This document shows positions 52,831 through 61,520 of a DNA stretch of 64,000 nt, one piece after another; position 1 is the first letter of the stretch; every line of letters starts with the position of its first letter. The notes beneath the pieces are model-generated. The model was not told where the DNA came from. It made no database searches and was given only the letters and a program-made list of their open reading frames with translations. Source of the DNA: Bacteroidaceae bacterium (GTDB lineage: Bacteria > Bacteroidota > Bacteroidia > Bacteroidales > Bacteroidaceae); the NCBI GenBank assembly GCA_017555875.1, contig JAFZFN010000008.1:1-64000 (forward strand). The letters are read 5' to 3'. The translations under genes and the position numbers were made by a program.

Positions 52831-55464
52831 TTAAAACTCTTGTCCGAGAATGAAGTGGAACTGGCTACCGCTCTTCATTCCATTCACTTTGTCGAAGCCA
52901 TAGGCCCAGTCGATACCCATCAAGCCAATCATCGGGAGGAAGATGCGAACACCCACGCCCGCCGAACGCTTCATGTCGAAGGGATTGAACTTGCGTACAT
53001 CGGTCCATGCATTACCACCCTCGAGGAAGGCAAGCGCATAGATCTGAGTAGAAGGCTCGAACATCAGCGGGTAGCGCAACTCCATCGCAAAGCGAGAGTA
53101 GGCATAGCCCTCGGTGCCATAGGTGAGTGCTCCATTGTCGTAACCACGCAAGGCCACCATGTCGGTGTAGTAATTATACGAATAGCCACTCATACCATCA
53201 CCACCCACATAGAAGGTCTCGAAGGGCGACTTCTTGTACTTGTTGTAATGACCTAAAATACCGAAGTCGGCACGAGCCATCAGGACAAGGCACTTCTGAC
53301 CACTGGTGAGCGCCGTGTAGAACTTGCTCTTGAACTTCCACTTGTGATACTCAATCCACTTGTAGCGCTCACGAAGGCTGGCATTGTAGTCGGCATCGGT
53401 GGGCTTCACTTCGCTCAATGCCTTGTAGTCCTTGCCATCAAACAATGAATAGGGAGGAGTGATCGACACATTGAGGCTAATCTCAGAGCCATGACGCGGG
53501 AAGATGGGATTGTCTATAGAGCTGCGCCCAAGGTTGAGCGAGAGGTTGACGTTGTTGCTATTACCCGAAGAGATGAGGAAGTACTCCCAATTGTTGAGTT
53601 CGTAGCGCTGATAGGTGAGCTCACCATAGAGCGTGAAGTAGTCGTCGGGCCAGTGCAGACGCTTACCCCAACCAACTGACAATCCATACATGCGAAGGTA
53701 CTTGTCTGGGTCGTAATAGGACTCGTAGTTGTTGTAGTAATTGTTGTAATTACCGTAGCCATAATTATACAAGCTGTTGTAGTAGTTGTTCATCATGGCC
53801 GTGTTGTAGAAGTTGTTGTTCAAGCCCGTCTGCAAGGCATAGAACGCATTCACCGAGAGTGAGTTGGGGCGCTTGCCACCAAACCAAGGGTCGAGGAACG
53901 AGATGTTGTACGACTGGTAATAGGAGCCATTGGTCTGACCACTAATCGAGAACGTCTGTCCATCGCCCTGGGGGATGAAGGCACGATAGTTGTCTGACTT
54001 GTGGAGAAGGTTATACATGGAGAAGTTCGTAAACTTCAATGCTATCTTACCGATGACACCCGTCTGTCCGTATCCCAATGAAAACTCTACCTGGTCATTG
54101 TTCTTCGACTCGAGCATCCAGTTCACATCCACCGTACCATTGGTCACATCGGGCTGTACGTCAGGATTGATGGACTCGGGATTGAAGTGGCCCATCTGCT
54201 GCAACTCACGAGCCGAACGTATCAATGCCTCGCGGCTGAAGAGGTCGCCAGGCTTGGTCATCAGCTCACGACGTACTACATTCTCATACAATCGGTCGTT
54301 GCCCGCAATGCGCACACGATTGATGGTAGCCTGAGGTCCCTCGAGTACACGCATCTCAAGGTCGACAGAGTCGGCGGTGACATTGACCTCGATGGGCTCC
54401 ACGCGAGCAAACACGTAACCATTGTTATAATACAGGTTACCGATGGCATCCTCGTCCATCTTGACACGGTCATCCAACTTCTTCTGGTTATACACATCAC
54501 CAGGACTCATGCGGAGCGCCTCAGACAATCCCTGAGAGTCGTACACTGTGTTGCCCACCCAGTTGATATCACGTATGTGGTACTGGTTACCCTCATCCAC
54601 TTGGATATATACATCCACAGTCTTGTCGTCATAGGGCACCACCGAGTCTACCACGATGTGGGCATCGCGGTAGCCATGCTCGTTGTACTTGCTGATGAGC
54701 AACTGCTTGTCTTCCTCGTAGAGATTGTCGATAAACTTCTTCGGACGGAAGATATGGCGCCAATTGCCGCGCTCATTGGTCTTCTTCATCGCCCACTTCA
54801 ACTGCTTCTCCTCGAGTGCACTATTACCCGTGATGTAGATCTTGTTGACCTTGACTTTCTCCTTCTTATCGATGGTGATGTCGAGGATGAGACTGTTGGC
54901 CTCGGCCACATCGTCGCGCTGCAGGATGCTAATCTCTGCATTCTTGAATCCCTTGTCGTCGTAGTATCTCTTGATGACTATCTTGGCACGGTCAATCATG
55001 TTGGGCGTGATCTGATTGCCTTCGCGGAAGTTGAGCTTGGCCTCCAAGTCCTCCTGCTCCGACTTCTTCACACCATAGTAGTTCACCTTCGACAAGCGAG
55101 GGCGCTGCGTAAGAGCGATGTTCAAATAGGCCTGAGTGCCCACAACCTTCTCGATTGTGATGCTCACATTGGAGAACAGGCCGTGCTTCCAGTAGCGCTT
55201 CACCGCATTGGTAATCTCGTCGCCAGGCACAGTAATCACTTGCCCTACCGAGAGGCCCGAGAGACCTATCAGCACATGGTCGTCATAGTTGTCGATACCG
55301 CTGACCGTGATGCCAGCAATCTCATAGCGCTTGGGGGCCGAGTAGAGCACAGCAGGCTTTTCTATCGTATCCGTGGGGACACCCTGCGCCATAGCCTTCT
55401 CGCAAGGAAGGGCGAGGAGGAGGGTTAATACTATATATTTAATAAGGTGTATGCTTCGTCTCAT
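52831..55464 (-). CDS. bamA: Outer-membrane protein assembly factor BamA
   Basis: An 877-residue Omp85 protein. Signal peptide (about 1-26), five POTRA domains (about 45-450) and a C-terminal 16-strand barrel. The barrel's conserved (V/I)RGF motif appears as LRGYDNG, and the last residue is Phe (ILGQEF). It inserts barrels into the outer membrane. Residues about 555-590 form an Asn/Tyr-rich low-complexity stretch (NNYYNSLYNYGYGNYNNYY), probably an extracellular loop. It starts 5 bp after uppS, so the genes are co-transcribed. Confidence 0.96.
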   Translation of the reverse strand: MRRSIHLIKYIVLTLLLALPCEKAMAQGVPTDTIEKPAVLYSAPKRYEIAGITVSGIDNYDDHVLIGLSGLSVGQVITVPGDEITNAVKRYWKHGLFSNVSITIEKVVGTQAYLNIALTQRPRLSKVNYYGVKKSEQEDLEAKLNFREGNQITPNMIDRAKIVIKRYYDDKGFKNAEISILQRDDVAEANSLILDITIDKKEKVKVNKIYITGNSALEEKQLKWAMKKTNERGNWRHIFRPKKFIDNLYEEDKQLLISKYNEHGYRDAHIVVDSVVPYDDKTVDVYIQVDEGNQYHIRDINWVGNTVYDSQGLSEALRMSPGDVYNQKKLDDRVKMDEDAIGNLYYNNGYVFARVEPIEVNVTADSVDLEMRVLEGPQATINRVRIAGNDRLYENVVRRELMTKPGDLFSREALIRSARELQQMGHFNPESINPDVQPDVTNGTVDVNWMLESKNNDQVEFSLGYGQTGVIGKIALKFTNFSMYNLLHKSDNYRAFIPQGDGQTFSISGQTNGSYYQSYNISFLDPWFGGKRPNSLSVNAFYALQTGLNNNFYNTAMMNNYYNSLYNYGYGNYNNYYNNYESYYDPDKYLRMYGLSVGWGKRLHWPDDYFTLYGELTYQRYELNNWEYFLISSGNSNNVNLSLNLGRSSIDNPIFPRHGSEISLNVSITPPYSLFDGKDYKALSEVKPTDADYNASLRERYKWIEYHKWKFKSKFYTALTSGQKCLVLMARADFGILGHYNKYKKSPFETFYVGGDGMSGYSYNYYTDMVALRGYDNGALTYGTEGYAYSRFAMELRYPLMFEPSTQIYALAFLEGGNAWTDVRKFNPFDMKRSAGVGVRIFLPMIGLMGIDWAYGFDKVNGMKSGSQFHFILGQEF

Positions 55465-55469
55465 ACCTT

Positions 55470-56222
55470 TTATTTATTATCATTTTCTTCGGCCACTTGT
55501 TCGCTCGTCTTGCCGAATCTTCTCTCACGCTGCTGATAAGTGTATATCGCCTTACACAAGGCCTCCTCATCAAACTCGGGCCAATAGGTGTCACAGAAGT
55601 ACAACTCCGTATAGGCACATTGCCACAGCAGATAATTGCTCAAGCGAGTCTCACCACCAGTGCGTATCAGCAGGTCGGGATCGGGCATAAACGAGGTGCA
55701 GAGCGTCTCATCAATGGTCTTGTCGGTGATGTCGTCCACGCTCATTGTCCCCTCTTGCACCATAGCCGCAATGCGCTTGGCCGATTGGGTGAGCTCCCAC
55801 TTTGACGAGTAGCTGAGCGCTACGGTGAGGGTACCACGCTGGTTGCCTGCGGACTGAGCTATGCAGTAATGCATACGCTCACGTACCTTCTCGGGCAAGC
55901 GATCAGTGTCTCCAATGACACAGAAGCGAATATCATTGTCCATGAAGATGCTGAGGTCGAGCTTCTCGAACAGCAATGCCATCAGTCCGTTGACCTCCTC
56001 ATCGGGGCGAGTCCAGTTCTCAGTAGAAAAGGCATATACGGTCACATATTTTACTCCCAGCTTGGAAGCATTCATCATCGTATCATGTAGCGCCTGTGCC
56101 CCTACAATGTGGCCTTCGCCGCGTCTCTTCCCTCTTGCCTTCGCCCAACGTCCATTGCCATCCATAATGATAGCAATATGCTGGGGGATGCGGTTCATGT
56201 CTAACTGTTCCTTGTATGTCAT
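55470..56222 (-). CDS. uppS: Isoprenyl (undecaprenyl) diphosphate synthase
   Basis: A 250-residue cis-prenyltransferase that makes the C55 lipid carrier for peptidoglycan. The DGNGRWA motif is at residues 21-27, the catalytic Asp being 21; RTGGE-containing and other family blocks follow. ATG 56222 is used; an in-frame ATG at residue 9 is possible. It lies upstream of bamA with 5 bp between. Confidence 0.95.
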   Translation of the reverse strand: MTYKEQLDMNRIPQHIAIIMDGNGRWAKARGKRRGEGHIVGAQALHDTMMNASKLGVKYVTVYAFSTENWTRPDEEVNGLMALLFEKLDLSIFMDNDIRFCVIGDTDRLPEKVRERMHYCIAQSAGNQRGTLTVALSYSSKWELTQSAKRIAAMVQEGTMSVDDITDKTIDETLCTSFMPDPDLLIRTGGETRLSNYLLWQCAYTELYFCDTYWPEFDEEALCKAIYTYQQRERRFGKTSEQVAEENDNK

Positions 56223-56277
56223 GTGAGTTTATGAGTTTTTATGTTTATGAGTTTTCTATTCTGATAATCTCTCAATG

Positions 56278-57003
56278 TCAATTGTTACATTTTCTATATT
56301 TGGGAAACATGTCGTAGCTGACGTATAGCATGAGCCACGAGTAGCAGTCCTTGTTCTTCATGCCCTTGCTATGAATCCCGTATGGGTCATCAAGCGCCAA
56401 ACCTGAGGTGTTGGTCACGTCGAGCCTATCCGCAGTGGTGAAGCGCATGGTCCACTCAGCGCCCATGTTGATGCGCTCGGCAAACTTGTACTTCACCCCA
56501 AAGCCCACAGGTATGCTCAATGCAAACACATGATTGGCAGGCTTGGGAGCGTAGGTAATGCCTACACCTCCGAGCATATATGGTGCGATGCGACGGCTAT
56601 CTTTGTAGCCCTGCCCCGTGCCATATGCAAAGAAGTGACACTCATACTGTGCTCCCAGCTCATAGATAGTACGGCTGAAGGCGCTGTGCTCGCCACCTGG
56701 GAACTTATTGGCTTGCCCAACAGTGGTGCCCTGGAGTCGTCCTACGGCAAGATTTCCCTTCACGGCCATTCGCGGATTGATGTTGTAGCGTGCCAAGACT
56801 CCTCCTGCCAGAGAGCCACTGCCAAACAAGGAGGTATTGTTGGCATCTCCCATATAGAAATTGCCACCGACCATACCGCCCAGCTCCATATTGTACTCCA
56901 ACTCCTGAGCCGAAGCCACACACACCGAGACGAGCGACAGCATCGCTGTCGCGATGAGTCGTATCGTCTTGTGTCGTAGATTGCGTCTCACTAGAGTCTT
57001 CAT
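56278..57003 (-). CDS. DUF6089-like outer-membrane protein
   Basis: A 241-residue protein with an N-terminal signal (about 1-33, CVASAQ) preceded by a basic n-region, then beta strands like small OmpW/OmpA barrels. Bacteroidetes usually have a gene of this type upstream of uppS-bamA; the DUF6089 label is from that memory. It starts 55 bp before uppS. Function unknown, perhaps linked to the Bam pathway by context. Confidence 0.7.
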   Translation of the reverse strand: MKTLVRRNLRHKTIRLIATAMLSLVSVCVASAQELEYNMELGGMVGGNFYMGDANNTSLFGSGSLAGGVLARYNINPRMAVKGNLAVGRLQGTTVGQANKFPGGEHSAFSRTIYELGAQYECHFFAYGTGQGYKDSRRIAPYMLGGVGITYAPKPANHVFALSIPVGFGVKYKFAERINMGAEWTMRFTTADRLDVTNTSGLALDDPYGIHSKGMKNKDCYSWLMLYVSYDMFPKYRKCNN

Positions 57004-57039
57004 CTTATATACTTTGATATGACTTTATCTCAATAGGTA

Positions 57040-58401
57040 TTATAGCCCATTCCATCGGCCACTCCACACATCTCCATCGCCCCACATCACCCATACGAAT
57101 TCTCCATCCGTAGCTGCGGAGAAGCTATCTGTGCGTCCCTTGAACTCCTTGTTCAGCGAGAAGCCTTTCGATGTGGGTTTCCACGTCACACCATGGTCGA
57201 GCGACTCAAAACAGGTGCTGAAGGGCACATATTTTTTGCCGAATGCATCCTCAAACTTCTTGCGTTCGCCTACACACTGACCTCCGAAAGCATACAGATT
57301 ATCGGCATAGCGTATGACAACAAGATGCTCCAGATTGGGACATCCGTAGGCGTTGTCTCCGACAGGCTCTACCTCTACCCAATCCTTCTCTGTCGACAGC
57401 TTGCTCCACACTTGTGCACAAGTATCGACGGCCTCGGGGATAGCGACAAAGAGAGTTCGCTTGATATCCTCATTGGTACGGAGAGGATAGGTAAACGAAG
57501 CGACACTTGTGCTGACATCCTCTTTCGGCCACTGCCCTATCGATGTCCACGTCATCATGTCGAGCGACGAGGCAAATCCATCGGCAGTCATCGCCCAAGC
57601 CATATCGTTCTCCACAGCGAGCAAGCAAGACAGGGAAGCCGAAGCATCCACCACGCTCCACGAGACAGCATCTTCGGAGCGATACAAACCAGCATCTGTA
57701 GTTAAATAGAAAACATCCTCCACCAGCATGGCCGACATCGCATCAGACTTGCCATCGATACCGCTACACTGTGCCGACGTCCACGCAGAGAGGTCAGACA
57801 TCGGTGCCCAAGCTGTGTGCAGATTTCCTTCATTGTCCACACCTAGAACGACCATGCGGTCATCGGCAATGAAGGCCTTCTGTTCCACGAACAATCCTTT
57901 GGGGAAATTGGCCCCCACAATCTCTCTCCACTCCGTCTTCTGCGGATCCACCTGGTGTACATTGAGGCTCACCTTGTAGTCTCTAGCAAAACGAGTATCG
58001 TATGAGGTCACGCGGAATGTCACGGGACTTGTAAAGTCGATAGAGTCTTCCACAGAGGCAGGCTCACCATCGGGCTTCAGATAGCAGATACCTCCATCGG
58101 CCGTGACATTCACTAGCACTTTGGCCACATCTGTGCCAAAAGCTATCGAGTCTGCATTGTAGACAAGATGATTGGTCTGGTCAATAGTGAAAGCCACGGT
58201 CTTGCCGCTTACTATGGTCGTATAGGTCGAGTCAGTGCCGTCATCCTTTTGGACAGTATGCTTAGTCTTCAGATCCTTGATTTCGAAGGAGAGCAACGCC
58301 ACGGCCGATGAAGGTTCGGTGATTTCTCCATCTCTCAAACATGAAGTCATGAGCAACGCTCCTATAAGCGGACAGATAAGACTTACTGCTATTCTTCTCA
58401 T
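57040..58401 (-). CDS. DUF6242-like lipoprotein
   Basis: A 453-residue lipoprotein, started at ATG 58401 so that Cys21 follows LLMTS in a lipobox. Longer frames begin at 58425 or 58449 but would overlap a possible TATTTTTG promoter box at 58435-58442. The N-terminal part is a beta-sandwich; the second half looks like a six- to seven-bladed propeller (repeated short W/D segments such as AWTSAQ and VTWKPT). It resembles Bacteroidales DUF6242 proteins. Surface binding is plausible but unproven. It precedes the DUF6089-like gene by 36 bp. Confidence 0.65.
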   Translation of the reverse strand: MRRIAVSLICPLIGALLMTSCLRDGEITEPSSAVALLSFEIKDLKTKHTVQKDDGTDSTYTTIVSGKTVAFTIDQTNHLVYNADSIAFGTDVAKVLVNVTADGGICYLKPDGEPASVEDSIDFTSPVTFRVTSYDTRFARDYKVSLNVHQVDPQKTEWREIVGANFPKGLFVEQKAFIADDRMVVLGVDNEGNLHTAWAPMSDLSAWTSAQCSGIDGKSDAMSAMLVEDVFYLTTDAGLYRSEDAVSWSVVDASASLSCLLAVENDMAWAMTADGFASSLDMMTWTSIGQWPKEDVSTSVASFTYPLRTNEDIKRTLFVAIPEAVDTCAQVWSKLSTEKDWVEVEPVGDNAYGCPNLEHLVVIRYADNLYAFGGQCVGERKKFEDAFGKKYVPFSTCFESLDHGVTWKPTSKGFSLNKEFKGRTDSFSAATDGEFVWVMWGDGDVWSGRWNGL

Positions 58402-58501
58402 TGTCGTCAAATTACTATTTTTCATTTCAAACGACAAAAATAGCAACATTTTTCCGCTTATGCCCTACTTTTTAAGTTCTTTTATATTAAAAGATGTGTT
58501 T

Positions 58502-59563
58502 TTAGTGCAAAAAGTGCCTGATTTCATGACCAAAGCTCACGAATTTCTCTTTACACATTTCAATTTCTATGTTCGGAGCCTTCACACCACCCCCGAGAAC
58601 GAAGGGGGCCTCCTCTACAAAAGCCTCATCCCACAACCCACAGTCAATGAAGCTTTGCAACAGCGATGCCCCGCCCTCGACGAGCAAGCGCTGCACCTTA
58701 TGTTCATGGAGGTAATCAAGGATTTGTGGCAACACGGGCTGCGCGAAGTCGAGCTCCACTTGCTCCACCCCTTCAATGCACGAAAGATCTCTAGAAACCT
58801 CGGTGAAAACGACTGTTTTCTCAGTTCCATCAAAGAGTTTGAGTCCCCTATCCAACTCTCCTCTCCTGTCGATAACGAGCCGCAAAGGATTCCTTCCCGG
58901 CCACAATCGAGTAGTGAGCGAGGGGTCGTCCAACTCGGCAGTACGGCGCCCCACGAGGATGGCGTCGCTCAATGCGCGGAGGCGGTGTACCCTGACGGCT
59001 GTCTCATCGGTCGAGAAGCGCACTGCATGCTCTCCATCGCCTATTGCTCTGTTTTTGTCGATATATCCATCTGCGCTCTGCGCCCACTTCAAGGTGATGT
59101 ATGGGCGCTTCTTGGCATGAAAGGTAAAAAATGCGCGGTTCAGCTCCAGACATTCACGCTCGAGCACTCCCACGATGACCTCCACCCCTGCTGCCCGCAT
59201 CTTCTGTATGCCCTTGCCATCGACTTGGTCAAAGCTGTCGCGACATCCGACAACAACGCGAGGAATGCCCTTCTCGACTATCATGTCGGCACATGGGGGA
59301 GTCTTGCCATAGTGAGCACACGGCTCGAGGCTGACATACATCGTCGACTCACGCAGCAATCGCTCATCCTTGACCGAGCGCACGGCATTGACCTCGGCAT
59401 GAGGGCCTCCGCACTGGCGGTGATACCCCTCGCCGATGATCTTGCCTTCGTGCACAATCACTGCTCCGACCATGGGGTTGGGAGCGGCCTCAAAGCTCCC
59501 CTTTGCAGCAAGCTCGAGACACCTTGCCATATATTGTTCGTCTGTTGTCATCTGTTTTTTCAT
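58502..59563 (-). CDS. ribD: Bifunctional riboflavin deaminase/reductase RibD
   Basis: A 353-residue enzyme for two steps of riboflavin synthesis. The N-terminal zinc deaminase (about 1-145) has His55-Ala-Glu57, Cys82 and Cys91 (PCAHYGKTPPC). The C-terminal reductase (about 150-353) uses NADPH. Length is standard. It is in line with the PfkB kinase upstream by 36 bp. Confidence 0.95.
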   Translation of the reverse strand: MKKQMTTDEQYMARCLELAAKGSFEAAPNPMVGAVIVHEGKIIGEGYHRQCGGPHAEVNAVRSVKDERLLRESTMYVSLEPCAHYGKTPPCADMIVEKGIPRVVVGCRDSFDQVDGKGIQKMRAAGVEVIVGVLERECLELNRAFFTFHAKKRPYITLKWAQSADGYIDKNRAIGDGEHAVRFSTDETAVRVHRLRALSDAILVGRRTAELDDPSLTTRLWPGRNPLRLVIDRRGELDRGLKLFDGTEKTVVFTEVSRDLSCIEGVEQVELDFAQPVLPQILDYLHEHKVQRLLVEGGASLLQSFIDCGLWDEAFVEEAPFVLGGGVKAPNIEIEMCKEKFVSFGHEIRHFLH

Positions 59564-59599
59564 GTCAATAGGCGCATAGATTAAGAGTTCATCCTTCTT

Positions 59600-60526
59600 T
59601 TACTCGCTCACAATCGCTGCTGCAAACTCGCGGCTGACGTAGTTGTCGGTGTGACGACAGGTCTCGGCACTGAACCGTAGGCCACAACGGATGACCTCAT
59701 CCCAATCCCTTTCGGTGAGGTGGGCGAGGTCGTCGCGACGGATGCGATACTTGATGAGCCCATAGAGGATGCCTGCATTGAGATTGTCGCCCGCACCGAT
59801 GGTGCTCACTGGCACAATGGGTTCGATGGGGTACTGCTTAGCAAGCGTGCGGCTATATAGCTCCACCCCCTGCGCTCCACGACTATAGATGAGGCGAGGG
59901 CAATAGAAATCTATCTTTTCACGAAAGACCTTATCGCCTGCCGAGAGTCGAAAGAGCACCTCGAAGTCCTCATCAGAGCCACGCACGATGTCGGCATACT
60001 CGAGATTCTCTATCAGATTGCCCATGAGCTTGATGGCCTCACCTGCATGATTGCGGCGGAAGTTGACATCGTAATAGACGATAGCCCCCACACGGCGTGC
60101 CTCATCGAGCAGGGCTTTCACCTTGTAGCGCATCGCAGGGTTAAGGGCATAGTAGGAGCCGAAGAGAACGATGTCATCGCGCTCTATTGCAGGACACGCC
60201 CAATCACTACGACGCTCAAATGGCTCTTTATAAAAGGAATAGGTGGCATTGTTGTCCTCATCGAGGAAGGCCAACGAGATGGGCGACTTGCAATCAGGGT
60301 ATGCGGTGAGATAGCTGTCATCGACGCCATTGTCGCGGAGGAAATCACGCACGATGCCACCCACCTTGTCGTCACCTATCTCGCTGACGAAATAGGCGGG
60401 CACACCCACTCGGCCAAGCGAAACCATTGAGTTGAACGTCGACCCTCCTGGCACCGACGTTGCTGCCCGATTGTTCTTGAACAGAATATCCAATATCGTC
60501 TCTCCAATACCAATAACCTTACGCAT
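59600..60526 (-). CDS. PfkB-family carbohydrate kinase (fructokinase-like)
   Basis: A 308-residue ribokinase-fold kinase. The sugar-binding GGSTFNSMVSLGRVG is near residues 27-41 and the ATP/anion-hole motif TIGAGDNLNAG near 250, with catalytic Asp in GAGD. The substrate is probably fructose or a related sugar. No sugar transporter or regulator adjoins it. Confidence 0.88.
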   Translation of the reverse strand: MRKVIGIGETILDILFKNNRAATSVPGGSTFNSMVSLGRVGVPAYFVSEIGDDKVGGIVRDFLRDNGVDDSYLTAYPDCKSPISLAFLDEDNNATYSFYKEPFERRSDWACPAIERDDIVLFGSYYALNPAMRYKVKALLDEARRVGAIVYYDVNFRRNHAGEAIKLMGNLIENLEYADIVRGSDEDFEVLFRLSAGDKVFREKIDFYCPRLIYSRGAQGVELYSRTLAKQYPIEPIVPVSTIGAGDNLNAGILYGLIKYRIRRDDLAHLTERDWDEVIRCGLRFSAETCRHTDNYVSREFAAAIVSE

Positions 60527-60566
60527 ATATATTTCTATATCTGTACCTTAATTGACTTATCTACGA

Positions 60567-61370
60567 TCAGTCCCTGCTCCTAAGCTCCCAAAAAGCCACC
60601 GCAGCGGCGGCGGCCACATTGAGCGAATCCACACCATGTGCCATGGGGATGCGCACCACATAGTCGGCTGCAGTGATCACCTCGCGCGAGAGCCCATCGC
60701 CCTCAGTTCCCATTATAAGCGCAAGTTTTTCTGTAGCCTTCAACAAATTATTGTCTAAGGCTATAGAATTTTCTGTCAAGGCCATCGCAGCGGTAGTAAA
60801 TCCCTCTGCATGCAATTGGGCGTCGATGTCATCGACCCACGCCCATGGCACAAGGAAGACACTGCCCATGGAGACTCGCACGGCACGACGATTGAGCGGG
60901 TCGCAGGCAGTGCGTGTGAGCAGCACAGCATCGATGCCCAGCGCAGCTGCCGAGCGGAAGATGGCCCCGATGTTTGTCGTGTCGGTCACGCCATCAATCA
61001 CCACCACGCGCCGAGCTCCCTTCAGCACATCGGACACGCTAAGCTCTGTAGGGCGACACATGGCACACAGTACGCCGCGTGTCAAGGTATACCCCGTGAG
61101 CGAAGCCAGGAGATCACGACTACCTGTATATACCGGCATATCGGGATGACGAGCTATAATGTCTGCCGCGTCACCCGTGATATGACGCTCTTCACACAGC
61201 AAGGCCAAGGGGACATAACCTGCACCCAGTGCCACACGGATGACCTTGGGACTCTCGGCAATGAACACTCCCTGGTCGCTCTCAATGCCTCGGCGCAGCT
61301 GCGCCTCGGTCAAGGTGCTGAAGACCTCTACTCCTTGCTGGTCAAGCGATGTGATACGTATGATAGGCAT
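60567..61370 (-). CDS. TrmH/SpoU-family RNA 2'-O-methyltransferase
   Basis: A 267-residue SPOUT methyltransferase. An N-terminal substrate-binding domain (about 1-95) precedes the knotted domain with DGVTDTTNIGAIFRSAAALG (about 126-145), MGTEGDGLS and the closing SLNVAAAAAV. It methylates a ribose 2'-OH in rRNA or tRNA; the target is unknown. A near-consensus promoter lies at 61391-61422. Confidence 0.9.
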   Translation of the reverse strand: MPIIRITSLDQQGVEVFSTLTEAQLRRGIESDQGVFIAESPKVIRVALGAGYVPLALLCEERHITGDAADIIARHPDMPVYTGSRDLLASLTGYTLTRGVLCAMCRPTELSVSDVLKGARRVVVIDGVTDTTNIGAIFRSAAALGIDAVLLTRTACDPLNRRAVRVSMGSVFLVPWAWVDDIDAQLHAEGFTTAAMALTENSIALDNNLLKATEKLALIMGTEGDGLSREVITAADYVVRIPMAHGVDSLNVAAAAAVAFWELRSRD

Positions 61371-61390
61371 AGTGATAATCTTATATGTTG

Positions 61391-61422
61391 CAAAGATACC
61401 CCATTATTTTCACACAAGCAAT
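61391..61422 (-). promoter_or_regulatory. Promoter of the SpoU methyltransferase gene
   Basis: Minus strand: ATTG at 61422-61419 (one mismatch), a 20-nt spacer, TATCTTTG at 61398-61391. Confidence 0.65.
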
Positions 61423-61487
61423 CACTCCGTTGTAAAAATAGGAGAAAGAAAAAAGCGCCATCCACGATAGCTTATGAAATAAACCCG

Positions 61488-61495
61488 TATATTTG
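61488..61495 (+). promoter_or_regulatory. -7 element of the HhH/barrel gene
   Basis: TATATTTG, 25 bp before ATG 61521. No TTTG lies 19-20 bp upstream, so the promoter is incomplete. Confidence 0.5.
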
Positions 61496-61520
61496 CATTC
61501 TAGTACGAACACGGAGCACG

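Noticed and set aside
60810-61520. N-terminal extension of the HhH/barrel protein
   Set aside because: It lies antisense to the methyltransferase gene; the signal peptide begins at ATG 61521.
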